Origin: Paenibacillus terrae
GTDB taxonomy: Bacteria; Bacillota; Bacilli; Paenibacillales; Paenibacillaceae
Length of the DNA: 64,000 nucleotides
Assembly (NCBI RefSeq): GCF_005217525.1
Contig: NZ_PNXQ01000018.1
Location: 154,192-218,191 of the forward strand
Direction of reading: 5' to 3'
Shown here: in pieces, positions 7,701 through 14,728 of the stretch
How the letters are laid out: every line of letters starts with the position of its first letter
Numbering within the stretch: the first letter of the stretch is position 1
Program-made: the position numbers and the translations under genes
Notes under the pieces: generated by a model
Seen by the model: only the letters and a program-made list of their open reading frames with translations
Told to the model about the DNA's origin: nothing
Databases searched by the model: none

Positions 7701-7721
7701 AAAGGTCTGTTCTTTTGTTTA
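7701..7721. terminator. Left half of a terminator split by the insertion element
   Basis: AAAGGTCTGTTCTTT (7701-7715) is the exact reverse complement of 9212-9226 on the far side of the element. Without the element the two would form a 15-bp stem with a short loop, ending transcripts of the lipoprotein gene and of the convergent gene at 9235-9855. Confidence 0.8.
7719..7721. repeat. Target site duplication, left (TTA)
   Basis: TTA immediately before the left end of the element equals TTA at 9206-9208 immediately after the right end; 3-bp duplications are usual for the IS3 family. Confidence 0.7.
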
Positions 7722-9205
7722 TGAACTGTGACCTGTAAGATAGACACTTTGAAAAAAGTGCCCTCTTACGGGTCTTTTGTGTTTTAATCAGATTAGAAAA
7801 AGTTTGCGAGGGTGCAGATCATGGGGAAAATTAGAAGGTCTTTTACAGAACAAGAGATTCAAGTTTTAGAGTCGAATCCATCCGTACTTCGTGTCTCGGA
7901 GAAAAATATCACCTATTCATCTGCCTTTAAAATGGATGCTGTACGAGCGAATCAAGCTGGGGCGACACCCATTGAGATTTTCTCTTTAGCGGGATTCGAC
8001 ATGGGACTGATTGGGCAGGAGACACCAAAGAAATGTTTGCAACGCTGGCGTAAAATACACGCTTCGTTAGGTGAAACCGGATTATTGGAAGAACGCAGAG
8101 GGAAAGGAAGTTCAGGAAGACCTAACAGTAGCGAGCGATCCGCTGAAGAGAGGCTCCGACTCGCCGAAGCCCGTATCAAGCTCCTTGAGGCCGAGAATGA
8201 ACTCTTAAAAAAGCTAGAAGCGCTCGAAAGGCAACATCCCAACGATAATAGACTACCGTCTTCCGAGCGCTTTCAACTGATTAATCAGGTCGTTCGCAAA
8301 CACGGATTGAGACGCCTAACCCGATATCTTTGCAAGCTTGCTGAGGTGAGTACAAGCGGTTATTACCGGTGGTGCACTGCGGAGGAAAAACGCCAGCTTC
8401 GTGAGTTTGCTGATGAAAGAGATGGCGTACTCATTAAGGCGCATTATGATGCACTCCAAGGAAAAGTAGGCGCCCTCGTTATAAAAATGCGGCTAGAACG
8501 TCTAAACGGAATCATCATGAATCACAAAAAAATTCGACGCCTCATGCGTAAATTCAGGCTGAGTGCTGTTATTCGTCAAGCCAATCCATACCGTAAAATG
8601 GCTAAAGCTACTCAAGAGCACCGAACATGCCCGAATCTCCTGAAGCGCCAGTTTGACTGCGGAGAACCTGAAAAGGTCTTGCTTACCGATATCACTTATT
8701 TGCGTTATGGAAACGGTCAATGGGCTTATTTGTCCTGCGTAAAGGACGGAGCAACAAGAGAAATCTTAGCCCACTACCTATCTTCAACCTTGGAAGTGTC
8801 ACTTGTTAAACGAACACTACAACGTTTGCTTGATCGTCTGGAGGGGAGTGTTCATCCTGAGGCTGTAATCCATTCAGATCAAGGTTTTCACTACACACAC
8901 TTACAGGTGCGCTCCATGATTGCTGAATCAGGGTTCAAACAATCCATGTCACGGAAAGGAAACTGTTGGGATAATGCCTCAATGGAGACGTTTTTCGGAC
9001 ATATGAAAGATGAACTAGAATACAAAGAGTGCACATCTCTGCATGAGCTGAGAGTTCGCGTCAATGAATACATCACCTACTACAACACCGAACGGTACCA
9101 ATGGACATTAAAAAAGATGACTCCTGATGAATACAGAAGCCATCTGATTGCCGCTTGAGAACGAAGGTCCTTTTTAAAAGTGGCCACAAACAGGGTCACA
9201 GTTCA
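7722..9205 (+). mobile_element. IS3-family insertion sequence, apparently intact (1484 bp)
   Basis: Both ends start TGAACTGTGACC read inward, followed by weaker matching over roughly 40 bp. A TTA duplication flanks it. It carries one transposase gene covering most of the element. Ends, coding frame and duplication are all undamaged, which suggests recent insertion. Confidence 0.85.
7821..9158 (+). CDS. IS3-family transposase, single-frame OrfAB
   Basis: A 445-residue transposase. The N-terminal third is the helix-turn-helix and leucine-zipper region typical of OrfA (RLAEARIKLLEAENELLKKL); the rest is an rve integrase core with catalytic residues in LLTDITY, IHSDQGFHY and NASMETFFGHMKDE (DDE order). 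Most IS3 elements need a -1 frameshift to join OrfA and OrfB; here both are in one uninterrupted frame. The ATG at 7821 is preferred because GAGGGTG lies seven bases upstream; the frame extends three codons further to a GTG. Confidence 0.92.
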   Translation: MGKIRRSFTEQEIQVLESNPSVLRVSEKNITYSSAFKMDAVRANQAGATPIEIFSLAGFDMGLIGQETPKKCLQRWRKIHASLGETGLLEERRGKGSSGRPNSSERSAEERLRLAEARIKLLEAENELLKKLEALERQHPNDNRLPSSERFQLINQVVRKHGLRRLTRYLCKLAEVSTSGYYRWCTAEEKRQLREFADERDGVLIKAHYDALQGKVGALVIKMRLERLNGIIMNHKKIRRLMRKFRLSAVIRQANPYRKMAKATQEHRTCPNLLKRQFDCGEPEKVLLTDITYLRYGNGQWAYLSCVKDGATREILAHYLSSTLEVSLVKRTLQRLLDRLEGSVHPEAVIHSDQGFHYTHLQVRSMIAESGFKQSMSRKGNCWDNASMETFFGHMKDELEYKECTSLHELRVRVNEYITYYNTERYQWTLKKMTPDEYRSHLIAA

Positions 9206-9230
9206 TTAAATAAAGAACAGACCTTTTTTT
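9206..9230. terminator. Right half of the split terminator
   Basis: AAAGAACAGACCTTT (9212-9226) followed by T; it complements 7701-7715. The first three bases (9206-9208) are the right target duplication. Confidence 0.8.
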
Positions 9231-9234
9231 GATT

Positions 9235-9855
9235 TTATTTCAAATCATATTTTCCCAATACTGATTCTCGGAATTGTTCTTTTGAATCTTGTTTTTCCCC
9301 CGAAATACTAGGGGATTGAGAAGAAGGTGCAATAGCAAACTTTCCGAGATCCATATTGATTACGCTATACTGTCCTTGTGTATTTTTCTTGAGAAAAATA
9401 ATACTTTTTTCATTTTGCTTCAATTCAGTATAATCCTCATAAGCTATTTTTTTCTTGCCTTCGGCATCATCAATATAAGAAATCGGCTCCACGATAGACA
9501 ATGGCTCTTCTACGTTTAATGATGCCCCTTCGGGTGATTTAATCACTTTATCAATTTTTATATTCGTAAGTGTATAAAAGTCTTGTATCGTACCATCATC
9601 AAAGCTTGTAACGATATGTTGTCGATCATCAAACTCCTGCAAAGGAGTCCCTATCACAATAAGCTCTGCATTGGAGTCCAATTCGCTTACAGTTTTATAA
9701 TCAATATAAGAAGCTTCTAACGAAATTTTTGGAGTATTTAATTCTGAAAATTTTGGAGAAGCATTTGTGGATGTAAAAAAAAGACTCCCTGAAGCAATCA
9801 GTCCCCCTACCGCTAATACAGAAATACCCATCTTTATTTTTTTATTAAAAGTCAT
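9235..9855 (-). CDS. Exported protein of unknown function
   Basis: A 206-residue protein with an N-terminal signal or anchor (FNKKIKMGISVLAVGGLIA, then SGSLFF) and an acidic, beta-rich outer part. I do not recognise a domain. It starts 36 bases after the stop of the small secreted protease gene on the same strand, so the two are probably one operon, and the product may act on or with the protease. Its stop lies beside the terminator split by the insertion element. Confidence 0.6.
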   Translation of the reverse strand: MTFNKKIKMGISVLAVGGLIASGSLFFTSTNASPKFSELNTPKISLEASYIDYKTVSELDSNAELIVIGTPLQEFDDRQHIVTSFDDGTIQDFYTLTNIKIDKVIKSPEGASLNVEEPLSIVEPISYIDDAEGKKKIAYEDYTELKQNEKSIIFLKKNTQGQYSVINMDLGKFAIAPSSQSPSISGEKQDSKEQFRESVLGKYDLK

Positions 9856-9891
9856 AATAGTGCCCCTTCCTTAAATTAGTTATTATGCTAA

Positions 9892-10461
9892 TTAGTTTCC
9901 CCACTTAGCAATTAAGGATTGCTTGTCATATGCTTGAACACCGATAGACTGAATACCTTGTTTCATAACAGAGCTACTAGAAGTTGATGGATGCGCTTGA
10001 GATAACGTATGGCCAACCTCATGGGTTGCGTTGGAGGTTTTTTGTGCGGAATTCATACCGAAAGCCTGCATCTGGTTATGATAAATCACCACCGTGGCAT
10101 ATGCCCAGCTATCACTTACACCTGCTACACCACCAGATGTTTTATACGGAGTTGTCAATCCCAATAAACCAGATGTAGCTGTAGAACCGACATAATATCT
10201 GTCTGGAGTCCCACTCGTCGATGTCGTTTTACCAATGTTTACTGATCCAGACGCAGCGCTCCAATCAGAACGTGCGGTATCATAGGCACTGGTATAGCCA
10301 TTCGTAGAAACAGAGGAATCATAATATGCATTAAAATTGGCTGAGCTTCTCCCTCCGGTAAAGCTAGTTGCAAAAGAAGTGGAACTAATAGAAATCACGG
10401 CAATAGATAATATTCCGACCATGGAAAAAAGTTTTTTCTTGGAAGCTAATAGTTTTTTCAA
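9892..10461 (-). CDS. Small secreted metzincin-like zinc protease
   Basis: A 189-residue protein with a signal peptide (KKLLASKKKLFSMVG, then a hydrophobic stretch to SSTSFA) and a short mature domain. The zinc site reads HEVGHTLSQAH at about residues 147-157, matching HExxHxxxxxH of metzincins, with VMKQG shortly after as a possible Met-turn. The Gly normally at position 8 of the motif is Ser here. Start: TTG at 10459-10461 with AAAGGGGTG upstream; the frame runs 14 codons further without a better ribosome site. It is cotranscribed with the exported protein at 9235-9855. Substrate unknown. Confidence 0.65.
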   Translation of the reverse strand: MKKLLASKKKLFSMVGILSIAVISISSTSFATSFTGGRSSANFNAYYDSSVSTNGYTSAYDTARSDWSAASGSVNIGKTTSTSGTPDRYYVGSTATSGLLGLTTPYKTSGGVAGVSDSWAYATVVIYHNQMQAFGMNSAQKTSNATHEVGHTLSQAHPSTSSSSVMKQGIQSIGVQAYDKQSLIAKWGN

Positions 10462-10503
10462 GGTTAGCACCCCTTTTAGGAAATTTGGAAATCTTATTAT
10501 CAT

Positions 10504-10879
10504 TCCTGACGTAACAGAAAGCCACTACAACTAGAGTCATTGAGATGTTATTTTGTTTTCAACTCAATCCTCCTTTTTTATTTGGACATTTCCACTATTA
10601 ATATACAGTCTACCTTTACAACAATCTACCATTTAAACAAAATATTTCATAATTCGACATCAATTTGATTCTTTTTTCCTACTTGAAATGTAAGTTTATA
10701 GCTCTGCTTCAGGCTCAATATACTGGATCGGCTACACTCTTCTAGACAGAAAAATTGTGGTCTAATATAGAAAGAAAGTCCAATAGACATTACATCGTCT
10801 ATTTCTTGGCAATACACACAGGGATGAGACAAGGGGAGGAATGTTGACTACAGGAATAAATGCATAATGGTTACTCGAA
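10504..10879. other. Gap before the recombinase relic
   Basis: No convincing gene. On the minus strand a 61-codon frame (10647-10832) has Cys pairs in HPCVYCQE and FFCLEECSR that faintly recall the zinc-binding N-terminus of ISL3-type transposases; the match is too weak to call. The upstream region of the protease operon must hold its promoter. Confidence 0.35.
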
Positions 10880-11167
10880 ATGGATGTAAATATTGATTTA
10901 GTCTGTTGCATAAATATTGGAAAGCAAGTTTTCCCAAACACAATTACAAGGCTGATGAAAAGAAAGGTTGTTTCCGAAAGATTGGGACATCGTAGTGTAA
11001 CTATAACTTTGGATACTTATTCACATTTATTGAAAAAAATGCAGTCAGATGCAGCAGTCAGATTGAGTAATTTACTGAGTAAAAAAGAAGGATCTGGTCC
11101 ACTAGAAATTGAAGAAAAATTCTGTGACCAAAAGCGTGAACAGAATGTCGAAAATGTAGCCGTTTAA
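10880..11167 (+). pseudogene. C-terminal remnant of a tyrosine recombinase (phage/ICE integrase type)
   Basis: The middle of this 95-codon frame reads VVSERLGHRSVTITLDTYSH, then LLKKMQSDAAVRLSNLL. LGHRSVTITLDTYSH holds the LGH histidine box and the catalytic Tyr of integrases of Firmicute conjugative elements. The first 32 codons (from 10880) are unrelated to the family and look like a deletion junction; the catalytic core with its first Arg is missing. It lies 43 bases before the right direct repeat at 11210, where an integrase of an integrated element would sit. Confidence 0.75.
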
Positions 11168-11209
11168 ACCAAGAAAAGCAAGATACATAAGGAAATTTTG
11201 ATAACACCC

Positions 11210-11236
11210 CCATTTGGGTATATGATGTAGACAAGA
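11210..11236. repeat. Right copy of 27-bp direct repeat bounding the island
   Basis: 25 of 27 positions match 4498-4524 in the same orientation. Conserved backbone (ppk2) resumes within 40 bases. Confidence 0.65.
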
Positions 11237-11269
11237 TATCTTACTTCAATTGAAAAGGAGCGTGCCTTT

Positions 11270-12100
11270 ATGTCTGATTCATTAGGAATGCTGACACCGG
11301 GTAAAAAAGTTTCTTTAAAAGAGTGGAACCCCAAGGATACTCAGGATATTAAAAATAAAGAAGAAATTCAGCAGGAAACCGATCAATTGAAGGAACGCTT
11401 CGCGGAATTACAAAGCAAATTATTTACGGAGAAAAAACAAGCCGTTTTGTTTGTATTTCAAGGTATGGATTGCAGCGGAAAAGATGGCGTCATCAAGCAG
11501 GTATTTTCCAACCTCAATCCGGCGGGGGTGACTGTCCACAGTTTTAAATCGCCTACAGCCGAAGAATTAAGTCACGATTTCCTGTGGCGTGCCCACAGCG
11601 TAACCCCGGCACGTGGATATATCGCGGCATTCAATCGCTCTTATTATGAGGATGTACTGATTACACGTGTTCACGGTCAGGTATCCGACAAGCAGGCCAA
11701 ACGAAATATTAAACACATCAAACATTTTGAACAACTGCTGCTGGATAGCAGTGTAAAGGTCGTCAAAATCTTTTTACATATTTCAAAGCAATTCCAGTTG
11801 GAGAAGCTGATCGACCGGATTGAAAAGCCGCATAAAAACTGGAAACTTGATCCGAGTGATTTGCAGGAACGTAAATATTGGAAGCAATATACTCAATACT
11901 ATGAGGACGTGCTGGAGCTAAGCGCAACCAAGCAGGCTCCGTGGTATGTCGTTCCTGCGGATAACCGATGGTACAGGGATTATACCGTACTGCGCATTGC
12001 CGTCCAAACGCTGGAGGAAATGAAGCTGTCCGATCCTGAACCAAGACCGGAACTGGAATCCCTTTTGCCTGAGCTGTATAAAGAACGGGATAAAAAATAG
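11270..12100 (+). CDS. Polyphosphate kinase 2 family protein
   Basis: A 276-residue PPK2-type kinase that transfers phosphate between polyphosphate and nucleotides. The P-loop GMDCSGKDG is at about residues 65-73, with the lid-type motif RSYYEDVLITRVHG and the late WYVVPADNRWYRDY typical of the single-domain group. Which nucleotide (AMP, ADP or both) is used cannot be told by eye. GGAGCG lies before the ATG. It is the first backbone gene after the island and is convergent with the crcB pair. Confidence 0.9.
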   Translation: MSDSLGMLTPGKKVSLKEWNPKDTQDIKNKEEIQQETDQLKERFAELQSKLFTEKKQAVLFVFQGMDCSGKDGVIKQVFSNLNPAGVTVHSFKSPTAEELSHDFLWRAHSVTPARGYIAAFNRSYYEDVLITRVHGQVSDKQAKRNIKHIKHFEQLLLDSSVKVVKIFLHISKQFQLEKLIDRIEKPHKNWKLDPSDLQERKYWKQYTQYYEDVLELSATKQAPWYVVPADNRWYRDYTVLRIAVQTLEEMKLSDPEPRPELESLLPELYKERDKK

Positions 12101-12145
12101 CTTCGCAGGCGCAAGTACTCTATCATGTGTTTGTTAACACACCCA

Positions 12146-12210
12146 ATAAAAAAAGCTTTCAAAGCCTTACTCATGGCTGAAAATGCCACGCGAGGGATTT
12201 GGAGGCTTTA
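12146..12210 (-). terminator. Possible terminator between ppk2 and crcB
   Basis: On the minus strand AAAGCCT and AGGCTTT can pair around a long loop and are followed by GAAAGCTTTTTTT. The stem is short and the loop long, so this is tentative. Confidence 0.35.
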
Positions 12211-12215
12211 TTGCG

Positions 12216-12572
12216 TCAACTAACCCCAAATCCAACAGCAGTCGCTGCTGCTCCTACCACCACGGAAGACAGCACATACCCAGCCATACGCCGATATTCC
12301 TTGCGCTCCATCAATTGGAGAGATTCATACCCGAATGTTGAAAAGGTGGTATAGCCACCACAAAAGCCTGTTCCTAACAGCATCCAAAGTGCAAGAGACA
12401 GATTATGCTGCGTAAATTCGCCGTACAGCCAGCCGAGTAGAAAGGAACCGCTGATGTTAATGATCCATGTTCCCCAAGGAAATGCGGTGCCGAACCTTTT
12501 TCCGGCCCACATGCCAAACCCGTATCTCGCCAATGTACCGACCATTCCACCTGCCGCCGCCCACCAGATCAT
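12216..12572 (-). CDS. crcB: Fluoride exporter CrcB/FluC, second copy
   Basis: A 118-residue membrane protein with four hydrophobic segments. GGMVGTLARYGFG near the start and GTGFCGGYTTFSTFGYE near residue 75 are the conserved CrcB/Fluc motifs (G-x-L-x-R-Y and G-F-x-G-x-T-T-F-S-T-F). It works as a dual-topology dimeric fluoride channel. Its start overlaps the end of the upstream crcB by four bases, as in Firmicutes with paired, oppositely oriented subunits. Confidence 0.93.
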   Translation of the reverse strand: MIWWAAAGGMVGTLARYGFGMWAGKRFGTAFPWGTWIINISGSFLLGWLYGEFTQHNLSLALWMLLGTGFCGGYTTFSTFGYESLQLMERKEYRRMAGYVLSSVVVGAAATAVGFGVS

Positions 12573-12970
12573 AAGCTATCCTCCTTAGGGGCAGCTTGCG
12601 TCATTTTCGTGCCCAGACGAATACCTGTCCATGTCAAAAACAGACCTCCACATACACTGAACAACAGATACAACACAGCCGTAAGCGCACGATCATGAAC
12701 CGTCAGGCGCACAGCATCCACTGCAAAGGTGGAAAAAGTGGTAAAGCCTCCTGTAAAGCCTGTTCCGATGGCAAGTCGCCAGCGAGGCTTGATTCGCCAT
12801 GACCGTAAGGTTACGGTGAAAAACCAGCCGAGAAACAGACAGCCGATCCAATTGATTAACAGCACACCAAGTGGAAAATCAGCCCCTGCCGCAGGCAGCA
12901 ATGTTTGCACGCCGTAACGGGCAGAGGTTCCGAGCGCTCCTCCCGCCCCGACGAATAGCACGTCCTTCAT
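12569..12970 (-). CDS. crcB: Fluoride exporter CrcB/FluC, first copy
   Basis: A 133-residue partner of the downstream crcB. GAGGALGTSARYGV near the start and GTGFTGGFTTFSTFAVD later are the family motifs. Start at 12970 (MKDVLFVGAGG), where GAAGAAGGGG stands upstream; the longer frame adds 14 residues unlike the family. With the 12216-12572 gene it probably forms a heterodimeric channel. No fluoride riboswitch was recognised upstream, although these genes often have one. Confidence 0.93.
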   Translation of the reverse strand: MKDVLFVGAGGALGTSARYGVQTLLPAAGADFPLGVLLINWIGCLFLGWFFTVTLRSWRIKPRWRLAIGTGFTGGFTTFSTFAVDAVRLTVHDRALTAVLYLLFSVCGGLFLTWTGIRLGTKMTQAAPKEDSL

Positions 12971-13073
12971 CTTTATGTCCCCTTCTTCACTTTTGCAATA
13001 TTCATGGTGCAACCATAACGGTGGCTATACCTCTGATCTTATTCACTACATATATCCGTCTGCTACATATATT

Positions 13074-14393
13074 CTACGACTGTGAATCCCGCCATTGCTG
13101 GTTTTGTCTGATTTTCGACTCATTCCCCTGCTCTGTAGCTTGATAAAAGGTTCGGTCTGCTATCGAATCGGGCAAATATTGCTGTTTCACATAATGATTC
13201 GGATAATTATGCGGATACTGATAGCCAACATGCCCCAGCTTCTCCGAGCCTTTGTAATGTGCATCACGCAAATGCAGCGGAACCTCAGCGGATGTGATGT
13301 CGTCCATAGCCGACATGGCCCGTGAAATCGCCGTATATACAGCATTCGATTTTGGGCTCTCCACGGCGAACAAAATAGCCTGCGCGATGTTCAGCTTGGC
13401 CTCCGGCCAGCCGTTATTGCGATAAGCTTCAAGCGCACTCACTGCCTGCACCATCGCCTGCGGATTTGCCAGGCCAATATCCTCGCTGCTCGCCGCGATG
13501 AGGCGGCGGAGAAAGGTCATCGGGTCCATGCCGAGCTTCTCTACGGCGTAGAGAAACCAGAACAGCGCCGCGTCGCTGGAGCCGCGAATGCTTTTGTGAA
13601 AGGCGGACAGCACGTCATACTGCGTGGACTCGTCTGCCTTGACAATCGGGCGGCGAATGGATTCCTCCGCAACTTCCAGCGTCACGTGAATCGTGCCGTC
13701 TGCCAGCGGAGGCGTCGTGAGCGCCGCCAGTTCCAGCGCGTTCAGGGCGCGACGGATATCGCCGTTCGCCATGGACGCGATGTGATCCAGCGCAGCTTCG
13801 TCCACCTGAAGCTGCATATAACCGAGCCCCTTGTCCGCATCACCCAAGGCGCGGCGCATGGCTGCCAGCGAATGCTCCTGCGTCAACGATTGGAGCTGAA
13901 ACAACGTAGAACGGCTTAGCAAGGCGCCGTTTACGTAGTGAAAGGGGTTTTCGGTTGTGGCGCCGATAAACACGATCGTACCCTTTTCCACCGCTGGCAG
14001 CAATGCATCTTGACGCGAGCTGTTGAAACGATGTACCTCATCGAGAAACAGGATGGTTTTTTTGCCGTACATCGATTTATTCGTTTGTGCGCGGTCAATG
14101 ACTTCCCTCACGTCCTTCACTGACGCTTCTACTGCATTCAGGCGGACAAATTCGCCTTGCGTGTGTTGTGAAATGATATGCGCCAGCGTCGTCTTGCCAC
14201 ATCCCGGCGGCCCGTACAGGAGGATGGAAGAAACCTGATCTGCCTCTATAGCTCTTCGCAGCAGCTTGCCCGGACCGACGACATGCTCCTGTCCAATATA
14301 TTCGTCCAGCGAAGTCGGACGCAGCCGGTCAGCAAGCAACCGATTGCTTGGCATCGACTCTTGGGAATATGAAAATAAGTCCATTTCATTCAC
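13074..14393 (-). CDS. rarA: Replication-associated recombination protein RarA (MgsA/YrvN-like AAA+ ATPase)
   Basis: A 439-residue clamp-loader-like AAA+ ATPase acting at stalled replication forks. Walker A GPPGCGKTT is at about residues 61-69, Walker B ILFLDEVHRF at about 113-122, sensor 1 in FIGATTENPFH, and the C-terminal tetramerisation domain follows (ESTQYDVLSAFHKSIRGSD region). In B. subtilis yrvN lies next to cymR; here the crcB pair, ppk2 and the island lie between. GGAAGTG stands before the ATG. Confidence 0.93.
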   Translation of the reverse strand: MNEMDLFSYSQESMPSNRLLADRLRPTSLDEYIGQEHVVGPGKLLRRAIEADQVSSILLYGPPGCGKTTLAHIISQHTQGEFVRLNAVEASVKDVREVIDRAQTNKSMYGKKTILFLDEVHRFNSSRQDALLPAVEKGTIVFIGATTENPFHYVNGALLSRSTLFQLQSLTQEHSLAAMRRALGDADKGLGYMQLQVDEAALDHIASMANGDIRRALNALELAALTTPPLADGTIHVTLEVAEESIRRPIVKADESTQYDVLSAFHKSIRGSSDAALFWFLYAVEKLGMDPMTFLRRLIAASSEDIGLANPQAMVQAVSALEAYRNNGWPEAKLNIAQAILFAVESPKSNAVYTAISRAMSAMDDITSAEVPLHLRDAHYKGSEKLGHVGYQYPHNYPNHYVKQQYLPDSIADRTFYQATEQGNESKIRQNQQWRDSQS

Positions 14394-14728
14394 TTCCTTA
14401 TGGTGATATGAGGGAACACTCTACCCCTGCGGGGTCCATATACATCGCGTTCGCTCATGCGGTTGAAACCTTGAAATTTCTATCCTAAAAACGGTATGAA
14501 CCGCCTTTTATTCTACCATACCCGCAGACAAGTTGCAGATAGCACGGTCACGGCATGACTATATATTTACATATCTGTAATCCTGTAAGCAAAAGAAAGA
14601 ACAGCCGAACGAAAGAGAATTTCGTGGCTGTTCTGATTGCTGATATGACTCCCATGATGTTCACCATTATGGTAGCTTAAGCAGTTACTTAAACATCAAC
14701 TCAGGCGCTAATTTAAAATACCCTTTCC
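14394..14728. other. Gap upstream of rarA
   Basis: A 335-base stretch with no gene. It holds the rarA leader, in which CCCCTGCGGGG (14425-14435) can form a small hairpin, and the helD terminator at 14598-14634. GCGGTT and AACCGC repeats suggest more structure, but I cannot name it. Confidence 0.4.
14598..14634 (-). terminator. Terminator of helD
   Basis: Perfect stem AGAACAGCC/GGCTGTTCT with a 19-base loop; on the minus strand it is followed by the T-rich TTCTTTTGC. Confidence 0.65.

Noticed and set aside
7812..9158. Programmed frameshift in the IS3 transposase
   Set aside because: The OrfA and OrfB parts are in one open frame, so no frameshift is needed.
11185..11199. 15-base match ACATAAGGAAATTTT shared with 4978-4992
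   Set aside because: Exact, but short and AT-rich; could be chance, and it does not fit the att-like repeat spacing.
12971..13073. Fluoride riboswitch before the crcB pair
   Set aside because: The ATGGT and ACCAT bits recall the aptamer, but the conserved order of the motif is not there.
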